Counted from the first letter of the stretch, positions 9,982 through 17,962 are shown. The stretch: 20,567 nucleotides of DNA from Perkinsus marinus ATCC 50983 (GCF_000006405.1 NW_003215060.1:16473-37039); one strand, 5' to 3'. Made by a program: numbers and translations. The notes: generated by a model from the letters alone, not told the origin.

Positions 9982-10074
9982 CTGACGATTTGCACAGTTA
10001 GCACAAGGTTTGCCGGTTGACTTGAAACGACCGCAGTTTAAGCACTTTTCGCGAACTACCTTTCGAGGAGCCAT
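9982..10074 (-). CDS. Candidate first exon of the Helitron gene: zinc-ribbon peptide
   Basis: The ATG at 10074-10072 has a strong eukaryotic start context, with A at -3 and G at +4. Unspliced, the frame is only 37 codons and ends with TAG at 9961. It encodes a compact four-Cys zinc ribbon, CLNCGRFKSTGKPCANC, preceded by a basic MAPRKVVREK. A CAG|GTAATT donor lies at 9982/9981, just after codon 31. Joining to the TAG acceptor ending at 9948 is in phase and enters the large frame at Ser-Gln before the GTG, giving a protein of about 2,672 residues. The alternatives are a separate small ORF or chance. The same frame is open further upstream to 10251, but without zinc-ribbon character there. Confidence 0.55.
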
Positions 10075-10251
10075 GGTTAACCTGCTTGTTGTAAAAATAA
10101 AGATCAACGAAGAAACTAACGGATGAAGCTTACTAATGATGTGATGTCTTGTGTTGGAAGATGTAGTGATTTGTGTAGTGGGTGCAATAGCACGATTACT
10201 TGTTGTTGACAACAAAACAACTAGAAGGAATACGGACACAATAGTCAGCAT

Positions 10252-10600
10252 AAATACACAGAGATGGTGGTGCTATACATGGTGATATCATACCATCAAT
10301 ATACATCGCCCTTGAAATGTTGAGATGTTTACGTCAGGCTTAAGCGCGATACCGTAACGCTACACCCACTTCGTAACACAACAGCCTGTGCATCCGACAT
10401 CGGGCAGACATAATAACACTGAAATTCGATAAATGAAGGCATACACTCTAATACAAAAGATGCACACAGAAATATTCCCGACGCACATGATAACAGGTAT
10501 ACAGTTGTTGAGCGTTGCAAGCGGAGCGTTTCTTCCGGTGAAATGAACCGAATGAACCGAAACACTAAGCTCACTATCTGAAGTATCGCTGCGGCTACAA
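10252..10600. other. Upstream region of the Helitron gene, no gene seen
   Basis: This stretch lies 5' of the transposase gene and should contain its promoter and perhaps the 5' terminus of the element. Overlapping minus-strand frames of about 80-110 codons here have no recognisable motif and are probably chance. A short palindromic stretch, ATGGT...ACCAT around GATATC, lies near 10278. Confidence 0.35.
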
Positions 10601-10875
10601 GTGTTACAATAAGTGATGATGATTAATTTCCCTCCTATCACGAATATAACTCCAATCACCACCATCAATACTATACGTTCTATTATCACTGCTATCACTT
10701 ACATCATTGCTGTCACAACTATAACTGCTTTCGTCATTATCGGAACTACCCCAACTTCCACTCTATCATGATTAAGACTACTGTTACTGTCTCCCTAAAA
10801 TCGTCGCTAGCATTTCTTCCATAACTATTAGTGATTCACTAATGTCATCGACAACTTCATCATTCATCGAGAAAA

Positions 10876-10900
10876 ATATACACATGGTCAACTACATACG
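10876..10900 (+). repeat. Left arm of a 25-bp inverted repeat
   Basis: This arm is the reverse complement of 11573-11597 with two mismatches; its core is CATGGTCAACTACATA. An imperfect tandem copy of its inner part, ACATACGTCA, follows at about 10913-10922. The arms bound about 720 bp that include the (ACT)22 tract. This could be a small non-autonomous DNA element, but I see no convincing target-site duplication. Confidence 0.45.
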
Positions 10901-11147
10901 TCAGCTAGCATTTTACATACGTCAACTACACGTTGGTGAAATGTGAAAACTCTGGGGAGATGATGCAAAATTCTCTCTCATTTATGTACATTTCCATCTC
11001 TAGTAGTATGTAAACTACTATAACTAGTGAATCAACTGAACAAAGAGGACATACATTCCAATACTATCATCATTTCTCTCCGTACTAATCTCATTGATCC
11101 GGCTCTACAACAAGAACTACTGCCATAACTGCCGCAATCCCTCTCTT

Positions 11148-11148
<1 letters not shown>

Positions 11149-11214
<66 letters not shown>
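11149..11214 (+). repeat. Pure (ACT)22 microsatellite
   Basis: Twenty-two uninterrupted ACT units (66 bp). The purity contrasts with the decayed repeats around it and implies recent expansion, so length polymorphism is likely. Confidence 0.97.
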
Positions 11215-11215
<1 letters not shown>

Positions 11216-11572
11216 GCGGAGTCTCATCGTCACTACCATCATTCACCGGGATTGTGATAACACTCCCATCACGACTAGTATCGTAAAGAAGGCAGCAATG
11301 CGCCATATTTTCGGACATTATCATCTTGCGCCTGATCCTTTATGATCCGACGTTTCGAATTGTCTCATATGATTATTCAAGATTAACTTAGTTTTCTATT
11401 TCCCAGTAAAGGTTTCACGAACATGACAAAAATGGTCAAAACAGAGACGAACAGTACTACCAGGGTGGGAATATATGTTTGCTTCGCTCAACTGAACTCA
11501 GGAGTTTCCTTATTTGTATACAAATTCGGGAAAGCTATGAGAACTTGCTCACAAATTGTCTATTGTAGACTA

Positions 11573-11597
11573 CATATGTAGTTGACCATGTGCATAT
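11573..11597 (-). repeat. Right arm of the 25-bp inverted repeat
   Basis: Partner of 10876-10900, matching at 23 of 25 positions. It overlaps a local palindrome, TACATATGTA, at 11571-11580. Confidence 0.45.
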
Positions 11598-11959
11598 ACT
11601 CCCACACTGAGTACTACCATAACCACTACCGCAATCAATTCCATCACTGCTAAACTCGCCGTTAGCATAACTCTCATCATCATTACTATCCTCGCTCCGC
11701 ACCACCGGCATTACCAACATTTTAGCCATAAAGCCGAAACTATTAGTGTCACTATCTCCATGCTATTACCATCATTACTAAATCACCTTCTACCATCACG
11801 CAAACTTACCAAAAATTATGGTATCAACATAATAACAACATCCTCGGCAGCATCACCAGTTATAGTGTGACCATGGCTACTACCACTAACATGATAACTC
11901 GCCTCTACAACTACGTAATGACTACCGTCGCGTACCCAAGACACCGGCAACCACTTCAA

Positions 11960-13370
11960 CGAGTATTAGTAAACTATTACTACCACTGAAAACACTGCCA
12001 CTAAGCTCCACTTGATAAGCAGTAGCGAGAATGCTGAAAATAAAAACCACGAATGAAGATTTATTACAGATATTCTTACTGGCCTTTCCATGCAGAGTGC
12101 TATACTTATGCATCGTCGCTACAAGCAACACCGACCAAAGGGTGTTAAAGAGGCCGTTAATACTGACATTGCACTGAAACGACTTACATAAACTAGAATC
12201 GATACCATTGACCACGACTAAGATGAAGCTCCACGACAAAGAGCCAAACATTTATTAATATCCGTTGGCATCCCCACAAGAACAAAAACAAATCTAAACG
12301 AGAAACAAGACATGGAAGAAGACAAACCTTACAAAACATCAATAATGCTTAGACACATCCACGAGGGAATCAAGTATCCACCGACGTTCGCATAATACCT
12401 AACGCATTAGGTCGAATGTTGACGCCCATTAACTATGAATACTAAACGTACCAAAAAAGCTAAAGGAAGGAGCTCAAGTATATAGCAATGTATCGGCGGG
12501 ACACATGCCATGCCGCGTGATTTCACAGTGAACAAGGCTTACCACTAGACTCATATAGCAAACCAGCACTACTAGATGCACCAACAAATCGATATACAGC
12601 AGAGAATAAACATAACGCTTCGATTGGAAGGGTTTTCTGCCAGCTCTAAGCAAAAAAATAAAGAAACTCACTCACTGATTCGAAAAGGAATCCCACGTAT
12701 GTATGATCTAACTCCACCGGATGTGGGATAGCATCGTTAGGTTTGGGATCGACGTTGAACGATTAGAAAAAATTGAAAGCAAAAACGAAATTGCAAAATT
12801 GGGCAAATTTAGGACCCCGCAATCGCGCACAATTAAAATGAGCCCAGCATAATATTTCACGAACCGATCGAGAAGCAGTACATCGGATGCAATAAGAATC
12901 ATACTCTCATTATAATTTCAACATCAAAACAGGACTAGAAAACGAAAAAGTACAGTGCTTGTCAGAACCGATGCGCAGCGGAGACTTGACCGATGAATCA
13001 CGATGTTGCGTTCGGCATCTTGCCCACTTGAATAATCGTAACTCGACTCTAGTGCGCTACTTGTCCAAGTCCTTAGGACATTGTCCCAACTGAATGACTG
13101 TCTCTTGCGTGGAGACAGACTTTTTACACTACTACTCAAGCCAGCAATAATGACATCATCCAGGATTGAGCCATGATCCCTCGTGGGTCAAACGCTGAGC
13201 TTAACCTACTAAACCATAATAACTTATTAGATAAACGAGATAATGAAGCCAAGATACATTCAGCAGAGCAAGCATGACTTTTTATACAAACTTCGGGTTG
13301 AGGATTACTACTATACACCTCTCAGATATCTATACGATGGTAATCTTAGATATCACTAGCCAAGAGTGTT
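11960..13370. other. Intergenic stretch, nothing recognised
   Basis: Only short frames occur (up to about 109 codons on the minus strand), with no motif, no conserved domain signal and no repeat that I can relate to the rest of the window. It separates the trinucleotide-rich field from the tandem array. Confidence 0.4.
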
Positions 13371-13464
13371 GATCCAACACAACCACATTCAATTACTATC
13401 CCCAGCTCGTAGTCGCTCACAGACTGTGAGTTACAATATATACAGATGAAATGATGGTACTACT
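13371..13464 (-). repeat. Diverged theta module at the array edge
   Basis: It aligns loosely with 15620-15707 and 19385-19472 through shared words such as CTCGTA, CACAGACT, TATATACA and TACTGG before the alpha start. It is clearly more diverged than the internal copies. Confidence 0.6.
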
Positions 13465-13548
13465 GGTTGCATATACTTCTCACGCGCCACGAAATTGTCT
13501 ATATAAACACAGCAATATCATATAGTATATAGACTGGTCAAGAGACGA

Positions 13549-13630
13549 CTTGTCCCTCCCCGGGACTCGAACCCGGGACCTTCCGGTGGAGAGCGCGCGC
13601 CCTTACCACTGCGCCAGATCAACAGACAAG
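13549..13630 (-). pseudogene. tRNA-like alpha, copy 1
   Basis: On the minus strand it has an A box TGGCGCAGTGG and B box GGTTCGAGTCC at tRNA spacing, and a perfect T stem (CCGGG/CCCGG). By position the anticodon would be near TTC (Glu-like loop), but the flanking five-base arms do not pair. The only closing stem is CTTGTC/GACAAG, which lies about 8 nt outside the position expected for an acceptor stem. It is probably not a working tRNA. Confidence 0.7.
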
Positions 13631-13637
13631 CACTACC

Positions 13638-13910
13638 GTACCTAAATGACGAGGTCACTATGAACAAAAATCTTTAATCCCCAATTACTCGTCAGGAAAT
13701 CTATAAACTGACCCGAGAGTAGCACCATTGTGCTCAGAAGGACCAACCGAGTCGATTGGTAACACTTTCAAGACGGTTCTGAGGCTCAGTTTCGAGATCG
13801 TCTCCAAAAGGGTGTGATTTTGCTGTGAGTAAAATTGCTCATATAGGCGCGCGGGTCCCTCCCCGCTCGCCCGAAAAAAGTAACGCGAAAAAAAAATTTC
13901 CTCCACCTAG
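13638..13910 (-). other. Conserved alpha core, copy 1
   Basis: This 273-bp stretch differs by one base (13666) from the copies at 15882-16154, 17407-17679 and 19647-19919, while the adjoining tRNA-like and AT-rich stretches differ at several sites. Minus- and plus-strand open frames cross it but begin with GTG, so conservation at DNA or RNA level is the safer reading. Confidence 0.75.
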
Positions 13911-13952
13911 CGGTGTCCGCATGTGCGCTGCGCTAGCATTCCCCCTTTTTGG

Positions 13953-14015
13953 GGGGTCGACCGGTATCGAACCCATGCCTCACGGATGTGAGGCTGACCG
14001 CTCGACCTTTAGGCT
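13953..14015 (-). pseudogene. tRNA-like beta, copy 1
   Basis: The A-box region GGTCGAGCGGTCAG resembles that of Leu/Ser tRNAs, and the B box is GGTTCGATACC. The anticodon arm is a 7-bp stem with a 4-nt loop (GCCTCAC/GTGAGGC) instead of 5 bp and 7 nt. GGTCGA near the 5' side can pair with TCGACC at the 3' side. The sequence is short for a Leu or Ser tRNA, with no long variable arm. Confidence 0.55.
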
Positions 14016-14089
14016 GTACGGCCTCTGCCGTACTTGAGTGCTGCGCAGCTTTGAGGGGGATGGTTACGTGAGGAGTCTGGCCTACGGCC

Positions 14090-14139
14090 GGCTCGGCTGT
14101 GCAGACCCCACTATGTGGGGCCCCCTACACAGCCGAGCC
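14090..14139. repeat. Nested hairpin in beta, copy 1
   Basis: The outer arms GGCTCGGCTGTG and CACAGCCGAGCC pair perfectly over 12 bp. The inner hairpin CCCCAC-TAT-GTGGGG (14106-14120) is followed by a C-rich spacer, giving GGGGCCCCC. The same architecture occurs at 683-728. Confidence 0.85.
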
Positions 14140-14193
14140 ATAAGCTTTGAACCGACATGTCATATCATTACATCGGGAATAGCGGTATAGAAA

Positions 14194-14636
14194 GTTGCAT
14201 ATACTTCTCACGCGCCACGAAATAGATCTAAGAATAATTAAAATAGTGATATATTTAAATAATATAAAAAGTTTATTTTATCTTACCCGAGGTTCGATCC
14301 GGGGACCTTTCGGTCGTCAGCCGCGGCGCATACCACTACACCAATCCCACCTTGAGATTGCAAGTGACGATTTTTGAACGGACATCCTAACGGAGAATCT
14401 TAAATCGATTATAGCTCCTACCACAAGCTATAAACCAGAAAACGGCTGATGCCATTGTTCCTAAAATTCGATAAGGATTCGTTTGGTACCAGTCCCGACC
14501 CGATATTATGGGTAGATCGCGAAATAGACTTATTTACGTACCAACTTCGATGTGTATAAATTGGCTCTGATAACGGGCGGAGGGGCCCTGCCCTCGCCCT
14601 GAAAAAAAAGGGCGAAAAATTGTTTCATCCACCTAG
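14194..14636 (-). repeat. Gamma module, unit 1
   Basis: A diverged paralogue of alpha: same leader core, AT-rich stretch, tRNA-like, a block containing ACAATGG and TTTATAG on the minus strand in matching positions, a GC-rich hairpin, an A run and a final CACCTAG. The A run at 14266-14270 gives a T5 terminator-like run about 10 nt past the tRNA-like 3' end. Confidence 0.8.
14280..14358 (-). pseudogene. tRNA-like gamma, copy 1
   Basis: The A box TTGGTGTAGTGG is good; the B box GGATCGAACCTC is degraded at the first T. The loop would place GAC (Val) as anticodon. The anticodon stem pairs at only three of five positions and the T stem has a central mismatch. A displaced closing stem, ATCTCA/TAAGAT, has one mismatch in this copy. 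Confidence 0.65.
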
Positions 14637-15005
14637 CCCGTAGAGGACTCCCTTTCGGGAGAAATTGGCGTACATGACTGGGGACCTTCATATGAGATAC
14701 TGTAAACACTGGCCGATGGTTCACCGGCGGTGAATTCAAGTGAAAAGTTGGCTTCCGGTGCTGAGTAGTCAGAGTCACAGAGTCCAGGTGTCGGCCCACT
14801 CGTCACTCGTATATCTTGACGATGTTGGGCCGACATTGCTACTGACTCGCTGTTGAGTCGACGCTTTGCTATCGATCACGGGATCGATAGCTGGGCGGTC
14901 TCCACTAGACGCCCTATACTGGACAATCGAGATCTACGTATTCACTTGCGCTTTCGCGCATTCTCTAGATTAACCACACAGGATTTCAGGTATCCCGATG
15001 GGAGG
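14637..15005 (-). ncRNA. Delta module: candidate structured RNA, copy 1
   Basis: Seven hairpins occur in about 315 bp: CTCCC/GGGAG (14648-14661), TTCACC/GGTGAA (14720-14734), TGTCGGCCCA/TGGGCCGACA (14789-14835), GACTC/GAGTC (14844-14859), GCTATCGATC/GATCGATAGC (14868-14891), GGGCGGTCT/AGACGCCC with one bulge (14893-14914), and TGCGC/GCGCA (14947-14960). On the minus strand the first and last close with GAAA, a GNRA tetraloop, which points to minus-strand RNA. Between copies the linkers change by several bases and indels while all these stems are kept. I do not recognise the RNA; it is not obviously 5S, U6, SRP or RNase P RNA. Overlapping short frames shift relative to each other between copies, which argues against coding. 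Confidence 0.5.
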
Positions 15006-15047
15006 GGGTCCGCGCACCCCACTAAAGTGGGGACCCTGCGCGGACCC
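15006..15047 (-). repeat. Nested hairpin in epsilon, copy 1
   Basis: The outer arms GGGTCCGCGCA/TGCGCGGACCC pair over 11 bp. The inner hairpin is CCCCACT-AA-AGTGGGG, followed by an ACCC spacer. It abuts and overlaps the 3' end of tRNA-like epsilon. Confidence 0.85.
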
Positions 15048-15112
15048 GGTGGGATTCGAACCTGCAACCACCTGCGCCCAGACCTGGGCGCTTACCACTA
15101 CGCTAACTCGCA
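15042..15112 (-). pseudogene. tRNA-like epsilon, copy 1
   Basis: The A box TTAGCGTAGTGG, a four-pair D stem and the B box GGTTCGAATCC are intact. The two anticodon-stem arms read CAGGT-CTGGGCG-CAGGT, a direct repeat where an inverted repeat is required. The T stem fails at two positions and no acceptor stem forms. Confidence 0.65.
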
Positions 15113-15171
15113 CTTTATTCAATACTACTAACTGGTATTTTTTTCTGTCGACCAGGGAAAATATATTTGTA

Positions 15172-15244
15172 GTCTGTTGCCGAGAATCGAACCTGGATCA
15201 TCCGCATGCGAGTCAACTCCACTAACCACTAGACTATCACAGAC
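15172..15244 (-). pseudogene. tRNA-like zeta, copy 1
   Basis: 73 nt long with A box TAGTCTAGTGG and B box GGTTCGATTCT. The acceptor-like stem GTCTGT/ACAGAC is the best of the set, in near-normal position with two mismatches at its base. The anticodon arms GTTGA and GCGGA cannot pair. A T4 run follows the 3' end at about 15 nt. Confidence 0.65.
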
Positions 15245-15418
15245 ATACAAATGGGCTGCTCCGGCTGTGTAATGGGCTGCTCCGATCTCAGAGCCATGAG
15301 ACAATCTGAATGGTGGTCCACTGCCTGCCCAAGCCTTTGAGACCCTGTTTCAACCCATTCACTGACTCACGCCACCGTGCAGCCAGCCTATCTCGGCTCT
15401 TACTCAATGTAGGAATAT
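15245..15418 (-). repeat. Eta spacer, unit 1
   Basis: A conserved spacer with no gene recognised. Unit 1 alone carries a short tandem duplication of GGGCTGCTCCG (about 15253-15287). The block is alignable in all three units and holds several short complementary words, but I could not define a single fold. Confidence 0.5.
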
Positions 15419-15491
15419 TACATTTACCCGGATTCGAACCTGGGTCTACGCAGTGGAAAACGTGCATCCTAACCTACTAGACCATACTGAC
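15419..15491 (-). pseudogene. tRNA-like eta, copy 1
   Basis: The D arm is very similar to Glu tRNA (GGTCTAGTAGGTTAGGATGC) and the B box GGTTCGAATCC is perfect. The loop contains TTTTCCA, so TTC is a possible anticodon, but the flanking arms do not pair. The T stem has one A-G mismatch and the acceptor stem is lost. Confidence 0.65.
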
Positions 15492-15707
15492 TGTGCATGA
15501 CACGCGTAATGATGACACCCGGAAACTTTGAACAGGACAGCCATGACTGCTAATACCCACTTCAACCTAATGATTCCTACAGTACATTCCTCGAAACTAC
15601 ACTCGACCCCCTCTTTCTGTATCCAACATCAACTCATTCTCAGTACTACCACCCAACTCGTAAACACCCACAGACTATATATATACAAGTGGAATAATGG
15701 GCCTACT
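15492..15707. repeat. Theta spacer, end of unit 1
   Basis: AT- and CA-rich spacer leading into the next alpha. It appears identical to 19257-19472 but differs clearly from 17010-17232. A faint B-box-like word near 15522-15540 could be a seventh, nearly erased tRNA-like sequence. Confidence 0.6.
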
Positions 15708-15792
15708 GGTTGCATATACTTCTCACGCGCCATGAAATTGTCTATATAAAACATAACCATATCATATAGTATATTAACTGATCACAAGACAA

Positions 15793-15874
15793 CTTGTCCC
15801 TTCCCGGGACTCGAACCCGGGACCTTCCGGTGGAAAGCGCGCGCCCTTACCACTGCGCCAGATCAACTGACAAG
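15793..15874 (-). pseudogene. tRNA-like alpha, copy 2
   Basis: Differs from copy 1 at three or four bases, including CTTTCC for CTCTCC in the loop region. The displaced CTTGTC/GACAAG stem is kept. Confidence 0.7.
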
Positions 15875-15881
15875 CACTATC

Positions 15882-16154
15882 GTACCTAAATGACGAGGTC
15901 ACTATGAACCAAAATCTTTAATCCCCAATTACTCGTCAGGAAATCTATAAACTGACCCGAGAGTAGCACCATTGTGCTCAGAAGGACCAACCGAGTCGAT
16001 TGGTAACACTTTCAAGACGGTTCTGAGGCTCAGTTTCGAGATCGTCTCCAAAAGGGTGTGATTTTGCTGTGAGTAAAATTGCTCATATAGGCGCGCGGGT
16101 CCCTCCCCGCTCGCCCGAAAAAAGTAACGCGAAAAAAAAATTTCCTCCACCTAG
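15882..16154 (-). other. Conserved alpha core, copy 2
   Basis: Identical by eye to copies 3 and 4 over all 273 bp. Confidence 0.75.
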
Positions 16155-16526
16155 CCCGTAGAGGACTCCCTTTCGGGAGAAATTGGCGTACATGAGGGGC
16201 ATTTATATGCAATACTGTAAACACTGGCCGATGGTTCACCGGCGGTGAATTCAACTGAAAAGTTGAATGGCTTTCTGTACTGAGTAGTCAGAGTCACAAT
16301 CACAGTAGTTGTCGGCCCACTCGTCACTTCTATATCCTGACGATGTTGGGCCGACATTGCTACTGACTCCCTGTTGAGTCGACGCTTCGCTATCGATCAC
16401 GGGATCGATAGCTGGGCGGTCTCCACTAGACGCCCTATGCTGGACGTTTGAGATTTTTGTATTCACTTGCGCTTTCGCGCATTCTCTAGATTATGCAACC
16501 AGGGTTTCGAGGTTCCCGGTGGAAGG
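16155..16526 (-). ncRNA. Delta module: candidate structured RNA, copy 2
   Basis: The most diverged delta copy. It has a 3-bp deletion near 16196, plus 4-bp and 2-bp length changes at about 16264-16308, all in linkers. The seven hairpins described for copy 1 remain pairable. Confidence 0.5.
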
Positions 16527-16568
16527 GGGTCCGCGCACCCCACTAAAGTGGGGACCCTGCACGGACCC
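16527..16568 (-). repeat. Nested hairpin in epsilon, copy 2
   Basis: The right outer arm is TGCACGGACCC, one base different from copy 1. In minus-strand RNA the change gives a G-U wobble; in plus-strand RNA it would be a C-A mismatch. Confidence 0.8.
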
Positions 16569-16633
16569 GGTGGGATTCGAACCTGCAACCATCTGCACGC
16601 AGACCTGGGCGCTTACCACTACGCCAACTCACA
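16563..16633 (-). pseudogene. tRNA-like epsilon, copy 2
   Basis: The A box TTGGCGTAGTGG and the B box are intact. The anticodon arms are CAGGT and CAGAT, again nearly a direct repeat. Confidence 0.65.
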
Positions 16634-16695
16634 CTTTATTGAAAACTACTAACTGTTGTGCTGCTTCTTTGTCGACCAGAGAAAATATATTTATA

Positions 16696-16768
16696 TTTTG
16701 TTGCCAAGAATCGAACCTGGATCATCCGCATGCGAGTCCACTGCACTAACCATTATGCTATCACCACC
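16696..16768 (-). pseudogene. tRNA-like zeta, copy 2
   Basis: A box TAGCATAATGG, B box GGTTCGATTCT. The anticodon arms are GTGGA and GCGGA, and the acceptor pairing seen in copy 1 is mostly lost. Confidence 0.6.
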
Positions 16769-16936
16769 ATAAAAATTGATACTGTGTAGTGGGCTGCTCC
16801 GATCTCAGAGCCATAAGACAATCTGGATGGTGGTTCACTGCCTGCCCATGCTCTTGAGACACTGTTCCAAACCCATTCACTGACTCGCGCCACCGTGTAG
16901 CAAGCCTAGCTCGGCTCTTACTCAATGTAGTAATAG
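16769..16936 (-). repeat. Eta spacer, unit 2
   Basis: Alignable to 15245-15418 without the tandem duplication. No gene recognised. Confidence 0.5.
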
Positions 16937-17009
16937 TACACCGTCACGGATTTGAACCCGGGTCTACGGAGTGGGAAACGTGCAGCCTAACCTACTAGAC
17001 CATACTCAC
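16937..17009 (-). pseudogene. tRNA-like eta, copy 2
   Basis: The B box is GGTTCAAATCC and the arm around the loop reads CACGTTTCCCACTCC. It is more diverged from copies 1 and 3 than they are from each other. Confidence 0.6.
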
Positions 17010-17232
17010 TACGCATGATACACATAATGATGAGACCCGGAGACCTTGAACAGGGCAAGCATGACTGCTAATACGAGCTCCAACCTGGTGACTACTACTA
17101 CTACTACAGTACCTTCCTCGAAAGTACACTCCACCCCCTATTTAAATGTACAACATCAACTCCTTCCTAGGACTACCACCCAACTCGTAAATACACACAC
17201 TATATATATACAAGTGGAATAATGGTACTACT
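17010..17232. repeat. Theta spacer, end of unit 2
   Basis: A diverged theta copy carrying a private short (ACT)n tract at about 17092-17106. Confidence 0.6.
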
Positions 17233-17317
17233 GGTTGCATATACTTCTCACGCGCCACGAAATTGTCTATATAAAACATAACTATATCATAAAGTATATT
17301 AGCTGGTCACGAGACAA

Positions 17318-17399
17318 CTTGTCCCTTCCCGGGACTCGAACCCGGGACCTTCCGGTGGAGAGCGCGCGCCTTTACCACTGCGCCAGATCAACTGACAAG
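17318..17399 (-). pseudogene. tRNA-like alpha, copy 3
   Basis: A and B boxes, T stem and displaced CTTGTC/GACAAG stem are all kept. It shares CTCTCC with copy 1. Confidence 0.7.
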
Positions 17400-17406
17400 C
17401 ACTACA

Positions 17407-17679
17407 GTACCTAAATGACGAGGTCACTATGAACCAAAATCTTTAATCCCCAATTACTCGTCAGGAAATCTATAAACTGACCCGAGAGTAGCACCATTGT
17501 GCTCAGAAGGACCAACCGAGTCGATTGGTAACACTTTCAAGACGGTTCTGAGGCTCAGTTTCGAGATCGTCTCCAAAAGGGTGTGATTTTGCTGTGAGTA
17601 AAATTGCTCATATAGGCGCGCGGGTCCCTCCCCGCTCGCCCGAAAAAAGTAACGCGAAAAAAAAATTTCCTCCACCTAG
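17407..17679 (-). other. Conserved alpha core, copy 3
   Basis: Identical by eye to copies 2 and 4. Confidence 0.75.
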
Positions 17680-17721
17680 CGGTGTCCGCATGTGCGCTGC
17701 GCTAGCATTCCCCCTTTTTGG

Positions 17722-17784
17722 GGGGTCGACCGGTATCGAACCCATGCCTCACGGGTGTGAGGCTGACCGCTCGACCTTTAGGCT
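17722..17784 (-). pseudogene. tRNA-like beta, copy 3
   Basis: Same boxes and same 7-bp, 4-nt arm as copy 1, with one loop substitution. Confidence 0.55.
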
Positions 17785-17858
17785 GTACGGCCTCTGCCGT
17801 ACTTGAGTGCTGCGCAGCTTTGAGGGGGATGGTTACGTGAGGAGTCTGGCCTACGGCC

Positions 17859-17908
17859 GGCTCGGCTGTGCAGACCCCACTATGTGGGGCCCCCTACACA
17901 GCCGAGCC
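17859..17908. repeat. Nested hairpin in beta, unit 3
   Basis: Identical to 14090-14139 by eye. Confidence 0.85.
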
Positions 17909-17962
17909 ATGAGCTTTGAACCGACATCTCATATTATTACATCGGGAATAGCGGTATAGAAA

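Larger units (their letters stand above)
10600..11960. repeat. Degenerate trinucleotide-rich low-complexity region
   Basis: The plus strand is dominated by ACT, ATC and ACC trinucleotides with scattered interruptions. This is typical of an old microsatellite field that has decayed by substitution. The apparent minus-strand frame with a poly-Val tract (11091-11324) is a by-product of the pure repeat inside it. No gene is supported here. Confidence 0.55.
13465..13910 (-). repeat. Alpha module, unit 1
   Basis: Order on the plus strand: conserved leader (13465-13495, core GCATATACTTCTCACGCGCC), an AT-rich stretch with TATATAAA, tRNA-like alpha (13549-13630), the conserved 273-bp core (13638-13910), and the end CTCCACCTAG. 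Near the right end a GC-rich imperfect hairpin is followed by an A9 run, which is a T9 run on the minus strand and could terminate Pol III transcripts. Confidence 0.85.
13911..14193 (-). repeat. Beta module, unit 1
   Basis: Contains tRNA-like beta, a CCCCC-TTTTT-GGGGG hairpin (about 13941-13955) beside its 3' end, a GTACGGC/GCCGTAC hairpin beside its 5' end (about 14015-14032), a GGCC-TAC-GGCC hairpin and the nested hairpin at 14090-14139. Absent from unit 2. Confidence 0.8.
15708..16154 (-). repeat. Alpha module, unit 2
   Basis: Same organisation as in unit 1, but it is joined directly to delta at CTCCACCTAG|CCCGTAG. Beta and gamma are missing here. Confidence 0.85.
17233..17679 (-). repeat. 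Alpha module, unit 3
   Basis: Organised as in unit 1; the sequence before the tRNA-like is intermediate between units 1 and 2. Confidence 0.85.
17680..17962 (-). repeat. Beta module, unit 3
   Basis: Nearly identical to beta of units 1 and 4. The loop of the anticodon-like arm reads ACCC rather than ATCC on the minus strand. Confidence 0.8.

Noticed and set aside
11091-11324. Minus-strand frame with a long poly-Val run
   Set aside because: It is the translation of the (ACT)22 microsatellite; no other coding signal is present.
13685-13906. A 73-codon minus-strand frame repeated identically in four units
   Set aside because: It starts with GTG, has no motif, and its identity is explained by identity of the whole 273-bp core including non-coding flanks. 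An equally open plus-strand frame crosses the same DNA.
13901-13910. CACCTAG module ends as Helitron-type CTAG termini
   Set aside because: The next base is C rather than the expected T, the paired 5' TC end is not evident, and the motif is explained as the shared end of alpha and gamma modules.
14633-14836. Minus-strand frame beginning MSAQHRQD in delta, present in all three copies
   Set aside because: Copy 2 has length changes that shift the frame in the middle, and the region is dense in hairpins, so RNA structure explains conservation better than coding.
15522-15560. A seventh tRNA-like sequence in theta
   Set aside because: Only a faint B-box-like word is visible; A box and stems cannot be placed.
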